A stretch of DNA of 55,586 nt. Source: an uncultured Lachnospiraceae bacterium. Lineage in GTDB: Bacteria; Bacillota; Clostridia; Lachnospirales; Lachnospiraceae. This document shows positions 48,563-55,586 of the stretch, one piece after another. The stretch lies in contig CANOZK010000014.1 of assembly GCA_947571775.1 (NCBI GenBank), forward strand, positions 1 to 55,586. Direction: 5' to 3'. The position numbers and the translations under genes are program-made. The notes beneath the pieces were generated by a model. That model searched no databases, had not been told where the DNA came from, and was given only the letters and a program-made list of their open reading frames with translations. Within the stretch, counting starts at the first letter, position 1. The number at the start of each line of letters is the position of its first letter.

Positions 48563-51130
48563 ATGAAAAAAAGGCCAAAAAGAAACAGAAAAGGCTCTTT
48601 GCTTATTTCTATTATATTAGTTTTTTGTATTTTAGGAGCAGTTGTATTCTCTGTCGCAAGGAAAACATCCGCAGAGATGTCGTCCTCAGCAATTAACAAT
48701 CTAAGTGATAGTCTTGGCTTAGTTAAGGGAACGATAGAGGCTATTTTAGTTAAAGAAGCACAATTTCAGAAGCTTATCGCACAGGAAATTGCCATTTCCA
48801 AAGATCCCTATGAATTCATCCAATTTTATGATGAAAATCAGACGATAGCTAAGATATCCTTGATACTGGAAGGTGAAACAAAAGGGATTTCCAGTTCAGG
48901 AAAAACATTTTCAGAAGACGCTCTGGACTTCTCCACTGGGAAAAAGATAGGCGACCTGTCGCTTACCCAATCCTATCTGAACGATATGGGAACGTGGGCA
49001 TACACGATGAAATGTCCTGTTATGAAAAATGACAAAGAGATAGCCGTTCTCTACATTGAGTATACCTTTGACTCTTTGGAAGCGTCATTTCCAGATAATT
49101 TTTATGATGGAAGCGCTATGCTGTATATTATGGACAGCAAGAGCGAACGGCTTGTATTAAAACCTACGGGAATGGGCGAACGGGACGCGGGGCACCTGAA
49201 CTTAGCAGATTTTTACCGCGCCAATAATATTATGGACGAAACCCTTCAGGCAAAGGTCGCCGAAACGGTCCACGCTGGGCATAATATCATGTTCTACCAT
49301 GATATTCGAAATAAAAACTCTTTGATTTATATGTGGTCGGTAAATGACGGGGCATTCTATCTGATTGGATATGTGCCGATTGAAGCCATTCAGCAGGAAG
49401 GGCAATCTGTAAATCAGAATATCCTTATCGTTGTGATTGTCATGCTTATTGCTTTTTTCCTATGTTGTATCTTGTACTATTTTAACCAAAAACAACAGCA
49501 AACGATACGAAAAGAACGGGAAGCAGAAAGGGAAATTCATAACAAACAATTAGCAGAGGCATTGCAGGCAGCACAAATTGCAAGCAATTCCAAGACGACT
49601 TTCCTCTCAAATATGTCCCACGATATTCGTACACCTATGAATGCCATTCTTGGATTTACCACTTTGCTCTCCAAGGACGCGGATAATCCGCTCAAGGTAA
49701 GGGAATACACGAAAAAGATTACTTCGTCTGGCCAGCATCTGCTCAGCCTGATCAATGATGTTCTGGACGTCTCTAAAATCGAGAGCGGAAAAATGGTACT
49801 TACCACCCAAGAGTTTACCCTGAATGACCTGGTATCTTCTGTGGACGCCATTATCCGTCCGATGGCGAGAGAAAAAGCACAGAACTTTTATGTCACAGTG
49901 ACAGATATCACTCACGAGTATCTGATAGGAGACGAAACCAGGATTAATCAGGTTTTGATTAACCTTCTCTCAAACTCAGTAAAATATACGCCTGCAAATG
50001 GCAATATCTGGTTCCGTATTATCGGGCAGAAGCAGCATTCTGCTCAGTATGAACATATTCAGATTGAAGTCGAGGATGACGGATATGGTATGACGCCGGA
50101 ATTTCTGGAAACCATCTTCGATGCATTTACCAGAGCGGAGAACAGCACTACAAACAAGATTCAAGGCACTGGACTTGGCATGGCGATTACCAAAAACATC
50201 GTAGAGCTTATGGGCGGGACAATTGATGTATTCAGCGAAGTCAATAAAGGAAGTCTTTTTAGGGTTGATTTAGAGCTTCTCATACCTAGTGAACAGTCAG
50301 ATAGACAGTTTTGGAAAGATAGCGGAATCACCCGGATTCTGGTTGTGGATGATAACATTGAAATCTGCAAGAATATCCAGACACTTATGAAAGATACTGG
50401 TATATCTGTGGATATCGCTTCCAGCGGGCAGGAAGCCCTGTGCATGGCACAGCATGCCTGTGATAACGAATCCGGTTATCAGGCAGTTTTACTGGACATT
50501 ACAATGAAAGATACGGATGAGGCCGAGACAGTTAAGAAACTTCAGGAAATCATTGCGGATACGATTCCGATTTTATTCCTTACAGACTGTGATGGTGATG
50601 ATATGCATACCGAGACTCTTTTTACAGAAAATGTCGGATTCCTCGCTAAACCATTCTTTGTATCTGCATTCAAAGAAGCGCTTCTCAATATGCGTCTGAT
50701 GCAGGATAAGGATAAACCAGAATCTGAGAGTAAAGGAGACGCTATAATTAGCGGACTGCATTTTCTTGTTGTTGAAGACAACGACATCAACGCGGAAATT
50801 CTGTCAGAGCTTTTGGATATCGAAGGCGCAACCTGTGAAATAGCCGAAAATGGACAGTTGGCATTAGAGCGGTTTGAACGGGCTTCCATAGGCGAATTTG
50901 ACGCTATTTTGATGGACGTTCAAATGCCGGTTATGAACGGCTATGAAGCGTCCAAAAAAATCCGGTTATTAGATCGCCCTGACGCAAAAAATATGCCGAT
51001 TATCGCTATGACGGCAAACGCTTTCGCGGAAGACGTAAAAGATGCTTTAAATGCCGGCATGAACGCACATGTAGCAAAACCAATTGATATGAGTTTATTA
51101 AAGAAAACCATTCATCAATATGTATCCTAA
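48563..51130 (+). CDS. Hybrid sensor histidine kinase with two receiver domains
   Basis: 855 residues from MKKRPKRNRKGSL at 48563 (GGAG, spacing 6); the earlier in-frame ATG at 48521 lacks a site. An extracytoplasmic sensor of about 250 residues lies between two membrane helices (about 15-35 and 300-320). HisKA: NMSHDIRTPMNAILGF. ATPase: NLLSNSVKYTP, EDDGYGMTPEFLE, GTGLGMAITKNIV. First receiver: ILVVDDNIEICKNI with the acceptor Asp in VLLDITMKD. Second receiver: LVVEDNDINAEIL with LMDVQMPVMNGYEA, near consensus. No DNA-binding domain, so output goes elsewhere. Followed 32 bases later by a solute-binding lipoprotein, a likely sensory partner. Confidence 0.9.
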   Translation: MKKRPKRNRKGSLLISIILVFCILGAVVFSVARKTSAEMSSSAINNLSDSLGLVKGTIEAILVKEAQFQKLIAQEIAISKDPYEFIQFYDENQTIAKISLILEGETKGISSSGKTFSEDALDFSTGKKIGDLSLTQSYLNDMGTWAYTMKCPVMKNDKEIAVLYIEYTFDSLEASFPDNFYDGSAMLYIMDSKSERLVLKPTGMGERDAGHLNLADFYRANNIMDETLQAKVAETVHAGHNIMFYHDIRNKNSLIYMWSVNDGAFYLIGYVPIEAIQQEGQSVNQNILIVVIVMLIAFFLCCILYYFNQKQQQTIRKEREAEREIHNKQLAEALQAAQIASNSKTTFLSNMSHDIRTPMNAILGFTTLLSKDADNPLKVREYTKKITSSGQHLLSLINDVLDVSKIESGKMVLTTQEFTLNDLVSSVDAIIRPMAREKAQNFYVTVTDITHEYLIGDETRINQVLINLLSNSVKYTPANGNIWFRIIGQKQHSAQYEHIQIEVEDDGYGMTPEFLETIFDAFTRAENSTTNKIQGTGLGMAITKNIVELMGGTIDVFSEVNKGSLFRVDLELLIPSEQSDRQFWKDSGITRILVVDDNIEICKNIQTLMKDTGISVDIASSGQEALCMAQHACDNESGYQAVLLDITMKDTDEAETVKKLQEIIADTIPILFLTDCDGDDMHTETLFTENVGFLAKPFFVSAFKEALLNMRLMQDKDKPESESKGDAIISGLHFLVVEDNDINAEILSELLDIEGATCEIAENGQLALERFERASIGEFDAILMDVQMPVMNGYEASKKIRLLDRPDAKNMPIIAMTANAFAEDVKDALNAGMNAHVAKPIDMSLLKKTIHQYVS

Positions 51131-51162
51131 ACACGCCTTAATATACATGAAAGGAGAATAAG

Positions 51163-52473
51163 ATGAAAAAGAAAAACCTCAACAAATTATCGGCGGTTTG
51201 CATAATTGGAATCATAATACTGACATTCACTGCCTGCAGTAGCAAAACAAATATCAACGAAAATCTCGTTTCCAATGATGGTGACGACAAAAAGATAATC
51301 AATCTGTTCGGACCTATGGAAAAATCAAAGCCAAATGTGAACAACATCGCAAGAACTGCTTTTGACTTAACCGTTGAAATGGCAGAAGAAGACCTTGACC
51401 TGACCGTTCGATACAGAACCTACACCGCGGAAAATTATCAGGAAAAAACTTATGACGAAGTAACACTTGACCGGGTACGCAATAATATGGATGATTTATA
51501 TCTTCTGAATCCAGATACCATCCAAACACTAGGCTCGGAAGACAAGCTTCTGGACCTGTCTGTGCTTGAAAGCGCAAAAAATCTGCGGGATGTTATAAAA
51601 ACCGCAAATACAGTCAACGGTAAACTGGTAGCAATACCGCAAGAGGTAGTTGCCCACGGTCTGTTTTTAAATAAAGATATGTTCGACGAATACAATCTTG
51701 AGCTTCCAAATACTCCCGAAGAATTTATGGAATGCTGCAAAATATTTAAGGAAAACGGCATCGAAACTCCGATCGGCGCAAACCGCTGGTGGCTGGAAAA
51801 CTTTGTCTTTGCGCAGGCTTATGCGGATCTGTACAATGGAGATGATACGGAAGCCCTGATTGAAGCGCTCAATAAAGGCGAAGCCAAATACAGCGATTAC
51901 ATGCGTCCCGGTTTTGAATATCTAAAGGAACTGATTGACAAAGGATATATAGATGCCGAAACCGCCTATACTTACGAAGCGATAGAGGAAGAAGGTGCTG
52001 ACTTTCTGGCTCAAAAGACTCCTATCGTAATGGCATACTGGGCTGCCGCGAATTCAGATACCGCTTACGGCAATCCTGATTTTAATCTTCAGGTTATCGG
52101 ATTCCCCAGCAAGCTTGGGCCTATGCCGGTTGTATCCATGACCGGATACGCAATTGGTTCGGAAGCTGAACATTTAGATGATACATTAGCCGTTTTGGAC
52201 ACCATTCTTTCTGACGAGGCGCTTCAATTGTATGCTGAGACCAATAAAGTTATCTCCCCGTCAAAAAATGTAGAAGTAGAGTGTATCGATGCCCTAAAAC
52301 CGCTGAACGACAGGATAAATGATAATGTATACGTACTCGGCTCTAACGCCGGCATGAATGTAGAACAATGGGGAAATACCTGCCTGATCGTGCGCGATCT
52401 CCTGAACGGCGCTACGGTAGACGAATGTATGGAAGCGTTTGATAAGCTTCAGGAAGAAGCTTTAAGCAAATAA
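51163..52473 (+). CDS. Extracellular solute-binding lipoprotein (ABC family 1 type)
   Basis: 436 residues from ATG at 51163 (GAAAGGAGAA). Lipobox FTACS. Typical features are NLFGPMEKSKPNVNNIARTAF, VNGKLVAIPQEVVAHGLFLNKDMF, FMECCKIFKENGIETPIGANRWW and ADFLAQKTPIVMAYWAAANSD, a family of carbohydrate- and peptide-binding proteins. No permease or ATPase is adjacent; it directly follows the hybrid sensor kinase. I infer that it presents ligand to the kinase's extracellular domain rather than to a transporter. Ends before the palindrome AGGCTTTTGGAGA...TCTCCAAAAGCCT. Confidence 0.85.
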   Translation: MKKKNLNKLSAVCIIGIIILTFTACSSKTNINENLVSNDGDDKKIINLFGPMEKSKPNVNNIARTAFDLTVEMAEEDLDLTVRYRTYTAENYQEKTYDEVTLDRVRNNMDDLYLLNPDTIQTLGSEDKLLDLSVLESAKNLRDVIKTANTVNGKLVAIPQEVVAHGLFLNKDMFDEYNLELPNTPEEFMECCKIFKENGIETPIGANRWWLENFVFAQAYADLYNGDDTEALIEALNKGEAKYSDYMRPGFEYLKELIDKGYIDAETAYTYEAIEEEGADFLAQKTPIVMAYWAAANSDTAYGNPDFNLQVIGFPSKLGPMPVVSMTGYAIGSEAEHLDDTLAVLDTILSDEALQLYAETNKVISPSKNVEVECIDALKPLNDRINDNVYVLGSNAGMNVEQWGNTCLIVRDLLNGATVDECMEAFDKLQEEALSK

Positions 52474-52495
52474 AAAGTTTTAAACCATTTAACTT

Positions 52496-52525
52496 AGGCT
52501 TTTGGAGATCTCTCCAAAAGCCTAT
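52496..52525 (+). terminator. Hairpin after the solute-binding protein gene
   Basis: AGGCTTTTGGAGA and TCTCCAAAAGCCT form an almost perfect stem. The following sequence (ATTATACTTTA) is only weakly T-rich. Confidence 0.5.
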
Positions 52526-52666
52526 TATACTTTAGCCCGAATCGCCTCAAAAAGCCACGGTCACATTTCTAGAAGACTTATCAAAGGAAATAAAACTATT
52601 CATTTCTTTTTTACAAAAAATATAGTATAATGGAAAAATAGTAATACTGAAGGGAGGATTATCAAT

Positions 52667-54175
52667 TTGAGTACTTACACTGTAACTTTTATGCCCGACA
52701 ACAAATCTATCCAAGTAGAAGAGGGCACAACCCTGCTGGCTGCCCAGCGTCAGGCCGGCTATGCACCAGAAGCTCCTTGCGGCGGAAAAGGAAAATGTGG
52801 AAAATGTATGGTAGAAATCCTAGAAGGAGGCACACCAGGAGAACACAAGTCCTGCACCATCGAAGTTAAGAACGACATGACTATCCGTCTTTCTGAGCGC
52901 ACCATGAAGAACCAGATTCTCGAAAAAGGTGTTAGTCGTGAAATAGAAATACAGCCCTGGCTGCCGGACGCACTGAAAGATTCTTCGGAACAAGTCTGCA
53001 TTGCTGCCGTGGATCTGGGAACCACGACCATTGCCGCTTACCTTCTGGACGCCAAAGACGGCCATCGCGTAGCGGTAAACAGTTGTCTGAATCCTCAGTC
53101 TCCTTATGGCGCAGACGTTATCATTCGCTGCGAATATGCACTGGCCGGCGGTTCTGACACCCTGGCAAATTGTGTTCGCGAGACAATCAACCAGTTGATT
53201 CAGGAAATGGCTCAGGAAGCCGGCATTTCACCGGAACAGATCGCCGGCGTTTCCCTTGTTGGAAATAGCTGTATGATGCATTTGTTCCTGCACTGGCCGG
53301 TAGACACCCTGACAGCAGCACCTTATTACCCACACTGCAAAGATCCTCTGGTTGCCCCGGCCAGCGAGTACGGCATCCATATCCATCCAGAAGGACGGCT
53401 GTGGGCTTTGTCGGTTATTGAGAGCTTTGTCGGCGCCGACACCTTAGCTTGTATCATCGCAACCGATCTGGAAAAACGGGAAAAACTGTCCCTGATGATT
53501 GACATTGGAACAAACGGCGAGTTAGTTCTTTCTAAAGGCGGTAAGCTCCTTACCTGCTCCACCGCTGCCGGTCCTGCTCTGGAAGGCGCAAAGATTACCT
53601 ATGGTATGAGAGGCGGCACTGGAGCCATCGACCATGTATTTCTGGATGAAAACAAGAAACTGGGTTATAGCGTAATCGGCGACGTCGAAGCTGTCGGAAT
53701 CTGCGGTTCCGGACTGATTGACTTAGTTGCCTGTCTGCTGGAATTGGAAGTGATTGACGAAACTGGCTTTATGGACGAAGATTACCAGATTACCGATAAG
53801 GTTTCTCTGACAAAACAGGATATCCGGGAATTACAGTTGGCAAAAGGCGCTATCGCAGCCGGAATCCGCATCATGTGTCAGCTCTGGGGAATTACACTGA
53901 ATGACATCGAGGAAGTATTGATTGCAGGAGCATTCGGAAACTATATGAATCCAGAAAGTGCCTGTGCCATCGGCTTATTACCCATGGAATTGTCTGGCAA
54001 AGTAACTCCTATCGGAAATGCTGCCGGAGAAGGCGCAAAACTTGCAATCCTGAACGAAAGAGAATTCCATCGTTCACACGAACTGGCTACGCAGGTAGAA
54101 TTCCTGGAGCTGGCAAACAGACCCGAATTCCAGGATACCTTTGTTGACGAATTAGGCTTTGACTTCGAGGATTAA
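52667..54175 (+). CDS. RACE-type reductive activator of corrinoid enzymes (ferredoxin + ASKHA)
   Basis: 502 residues from TTG at 52667 (GGGAGG, spacing 9). The N-terminal 2Fe-2S ferredoxin domain has APCGGKGKCGKCMVEIL and a fourth Cys at HKSC. The ASKHA/DUF4445 part has AAVDLGTTTIAAYLLD, LVGNSCMMHLFLHWPVDTL, IDIGTNGELVLS, CSTAAGPALEGAKI and LIAGAFGNYMNPESA. Family members use ATP to reduce inactive Co(II) corrinoid proteins to Co(I) in methyltransferase systems. At 502 residues it is shorter than the usual ~600, lacking part of the linker region. No corrinoid protein or methyltransferase is in the window. Confidence 0.88.
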   Translation: MSTYTVTFMPDNKSIQVEEGTTLLAAQRQAGYAPEAPCGGKGKCGKCMVEILEGGTPGEHKSCTIEVKNDMTIRLSERTMKNQILEKGVSREIEIQPWLPDALKDSSEQVCIAAVDLGTTTIAAYLLDAKDGHRVAVNSCLNPQSPYGADVIIRCEYALAGGSDTLANCVRETINQLIQEMAQEAGISPEQIAGVSLVGNSCMMHLFLHWPVDTLTAAPYYPHCKDPLVAPASEYGIHIHPEGRLWALSVIESFVGADTLACIIATDLEKREKLSLMIDIGTNGELVLSKGGKLLTCSTAAGPALEGAKITYGMRGGTGAIDHVFLDENKKLGYSVIGDVEAVGICGSGLIDLVACLLELEVIDETGFMDEDYQITDKVSLTKQDIRELQLAKGAIAAGIRIMCQLWGITLNDIEEVLIAGAFGNYMNPESACAIGLLPMELSGKVTPIGNAAGEGAKLAILNEREFHRSHELATQVEFLELANRPEFQDTFVDELGFDFED

Positions 54176-54179
54176 TGAA

Positions 54180-54719
54180 ATGGCCGATCTTGATACTGCA
54201 TTGGATCTTGCGAAAAAGAACGGCTTTACTCATGCTGCTGCCTTAAAACCAGACACTCTGATACTTATGCCAGAAGTACGGGAGATGTGCTCATCCAATA
54301 GCTGCGGAATGTACGATAAAAATTGGTCATGCCCTCCTGGTTGTGGAACATTGGAGGAATGCCAACAAAAAGTGTCTTCTTATCACTCGGGAATTCTGGT
54401 ACAAACCATGAGCAAGCTGGAGGATTGTTTCGACTATGAAGCAATGATGAAGTTGGAAATTCTGCATAAAGAAAATTTTATGAAATTCCGAATTGTGTTG
54501 GCTGATTACTATCCCAACTTGCTTTCTTTAGGTGCTGGGGCATGTACTTTGTGCAAAAAGTGTACTTATCCCGATGCTCCGTGCCGCTTTCCAGAAAAAT
54601 CTGTATCCTCTATGGAAGCCTACGGATTATTGGTAAATCAAATATGCACAGATAACGGGATGCTGTATTATTACGGCCCAAGCACCATGACTTACACCAG
54701 TTGTTACTTATTAGAATAA
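54180..54719 (+). CDS. DUF2284 cysteine-rich metal-binding protein
   Basis: 179 residues from MADLDTALDLAKKNG at 54180 (GAGG 9 bases upstream), five bases after the RACE stop, so co-translated. Cysteines are grouped as EMCSSNSCGMYDKNWSCPPGCGTLEEC and ACTLCKKCTYPDAPC, consistent with iron-sulfur or zinc binding. DUF2284 proteins often stand next to corrinoid-activation and methyltransferase genes. Biochemical role unknown; inferred to support the neighbouring activator. Confidence 0.85.
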   Translation: MADLDTALDLAKKNGFTHAAALKPDTLILMPEVREMCSSNSCGMYDKNWSCPPGCGTLEECQQKVSSYHSGILVQTMSKLEDCFDYEAMMKLEILHKENFMKFRIVLADYYPNLLSLGAGACTLCKKCTYPDAPCRFPEKSVSSMEAYGLLVNQICTDNGMLYYYGPSTMTYTSCYLLE

Positions 54720-54733
54720 TCAGACATTTTTAT

Positions 54734-54767
54734 AAAAAAGAGTTCGGCATACCGGACTCTTTTTTTA
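54734..54767 (+). terminator. Intrinsic terminator of the RACE-DUF2284 operon
   Basis: AAAAAGAGTTCGG pairs with CCGGACTCTTTTT around a CATA loop, followed by more T. Confidence 0.85.
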
Positions 54768-54786
54768 CTATAAAATATATAACAAA

Positions 54787-54819
54787 AACTTCCCGCGTAC
54801 ATAATTTCCACGAGAAGTT
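54787..54819 (-). terminator. Terminator of the DUF6470 gene
   Basis: On the minus strand AACTTCTCGTG pairs over 11 positions (two G-U) with CGCGGGAAGTT, followed by TTTTGTT. Confidence 0.75.
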
Positions 54820-54843
54820 ATTAAAATTCACACATATTAAATT

Positions 54844-55407
54844 TTATGCCTTTACATCAACACTTTCATAATTAGGGTCTGCGCTGGGCGGAACGTAAAT
54901 AGGACCTCCCACATACTCAATCTGTACACCAGGATATTGTGTAATCTCTATACTGATATTACCTGGTACAAATTCAAAATTTCCATTTGCCACCTTCATA
55001 TCAAAATTCATTTTGTCCATTTGATAACGAATGGTCAGATCCGCCTGGTTCATCGAAGCTTTCCCATTAGATGCAGATAGATGAGCAGTGTTTGCTTTAT
55101 TTAAATTATCACTGATTTTCCCTTTTAATAGCAATTGTCCCTCACTATCCATAGAAACAGTGGCTTGGTAAACTGCTGATAAACCTTTCCCATTTTCGCC
55201 GATACCCAGGTCTGCACCCAGTATAGAACTTCCAGACTCATATGTGTCCAAATTCAGCTTAATTGGCTGACTCTTAATCTGTACTGGTTCCCCTTGCTTG
55301 CCGCTGATCTCCAAATTCGCCGTCCCTTCATGATGCTCGACTCTTGCTTTTTCTATTTGCAGCTCGTAAGCAATCGGTATCGTAGTAATCTGTATAAGTT
55401 GTTTCAT
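54844..55407 (-). CDS. DUF6470 (YviE-like) protein
   Basis: 187 residues from MKQLIQITTIPIAYEL at 55407 (AGGAGG). The opening LIQITTIPIAYELQIEKARVE, the middle ISGKQGEPVQIKSQPIKLNLDTYES and the terminal GNISIEITQYPGVQIEYVGGPIYVPP match the DUF6470/YviE family, which lies in flagellar gene clusters of Bacillus (near flgL, fliW, hag). No flagellar gene is within this window, so the link is by family only. Probably a cytoplasmic or late flagellar accessory protein of unknown role. It lies downstream of the tRNA terminator. Confidence 0.75.
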   Translation of the reverse strand: MKQLIQITTIPIAYELQIEKARVEHHEGTANLEISGKQGEPVQIKSQPIKLNLDTYESGSSILGADLGIGENGKGLSAVYQATVSMDSEGQLLLKGKISDNLNKANTAHLSASNGKASMNQADLTIRYQMDKMNFDMKVANGNFEFVPGNISIEITQYPGVQIEYVGGPIYVPPSADPNYESVDVKA

Positions 55408-55495
55408 AATCTGCCTCCTCTCCTATTTTTTATATCGTACTTTTTCGGAAAAGAATAAGCTATTTTTGCAAATTTCTCTGTGAAATAAAAAAACA

Positions 55496-55520
55496 GCCTG
55501 CTTCTAAAATAGAAACAGAC
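55496..55520 (-). terminator. Terminator after the tRNA gene
   Basis: On the minus strand GTCTGTTTCT-ATTTT-AGAAGCAGGC pairs at all 10 positions (two G-U), then TGTTTTTTT. Confidence 0.8.
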
Positions 55521-55533
55521 CATTCCTTTTTAA

Positions 55534-55586
55534 CTCCCCGAGTAGGACTCGAACCTACGACAACGCGGTTAACAGCCGCGCGCTCT
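55534..55586 (-). tRNA. tRNA-Asn (anticodon GTT), 3' part only
   Basis: On the minus strand CGGCTGTTAACCG is the anticodon arm with GTT. GTAGGTTCGAGTCCTAC is the T arm, and TCGGGGAG the acceptor 3' strand with discriminator G. No CCA is encoded. The 5' portion (D arm, acceptor 5' strand) lies beyond the right edge. Confidence 0.92.

Overview
This window looks like a chromosomal segment of a spore-forming, probably flagellated gut Clostridium relative, most likely Lachnospiraceae. The evidence is a gerA-type germination operon with a sporulation-type promoter, a lone spmA, a DUF6470 (YviE-like) protein, strong AGGAGG ribosome sites, Lachnospiraceae-style LPXTG surface proteins and moderate G+C (about 45-50% by eye, with clearly AT-rich patches). 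Species is not claimed. No rRNA, CRISPR array, phage or complete insertion sequence is visible. The 3' part of a tRNA-Asn(GTT) lies at the right edge.

Layout. 1-3406: a trigger-factor/FKBP-like lipoprotein (cut by the window edge) and two tandem polysaccharide-deacetylase-like exported paralogues. 3566-6855: a small membrane protein, an acyl-CoA thioesterase, thioredoxin plus a ferredoxin:thioredoxin-reductase-like CxC/CxC protein, a DUF1934 protein, glutamate racemase and a tiny lipoprotein. 6874-10015: gerA-gerB-gerC, with a very good sigma-G/F promoter and a short GerC. 10354-12218: an AT-rich type II restriction-modification pair. 12289-18720: cyclase family protein, topB, zincin peptidase, aconitase-family hydratase and ispE. 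18904-21646: sorbitol-type dehydrogenase behind a doubly deleted SDR pseudogene, with a ROK regulator upstream. 21821-23493: an ECF sigma / RsgI-like anti-sigma pair converging on a secreted His-rich peptide. 23824-23916: a 30-residue hydrophobic peptide gene resembling type I toxins.

24063-42328 is the centrepiece, an 18-kb surface-fibre locus on the minus strand. In transcription order it holds an AP2-domain protein with three CDCG/CGCL zinc-ribbon repeats, a SARP/BTAD regulator, signal peptidase I, a 1531-aa LPSTG tip adhesin, an LPSTG backbone pilin, two class C sortases, a minor pilin-like protein, two proteins with SipW-type signal peptides (TasA/CalY-like), a VKTGD-tailed surface protein, a MucBP-like anchored protein and a SipW-type signal peptidase. 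Upstream lies a serine recombinase. Between recombinase and AP2 gene I find two 26-bp inverted sites (22/26 identical), each a dyad around a central AA. They flank a 181-bp segment holding outward-facing -35/-10 pairs that point into the locus. A terminator closes off the recombinase side, and a second terminator with an alternative fold sits in the leader. The simplest reading is a Hin-like invertible promoter giving phase-variable expression of a hybrid sortase-pilus and SipW-fibre system.

42527-55586: a GH18-type exported hydrolase, a conserved hypothetical, mecA, a GltD-like oxidoreductase, spmA without spmB, a hybrid sensor kinase paired with a solute-binding lipoprotein, a RACE-type corrinoid reductive activator with a DUF2284 partner, a DUF6470 protein and the partial tRNA-Asn. 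Several short degraded gene ends (41550-41669, 48193-48350, the sortase relic near 31005-31098 and the SDR pseudogene) show active turnover around the accessory loci.
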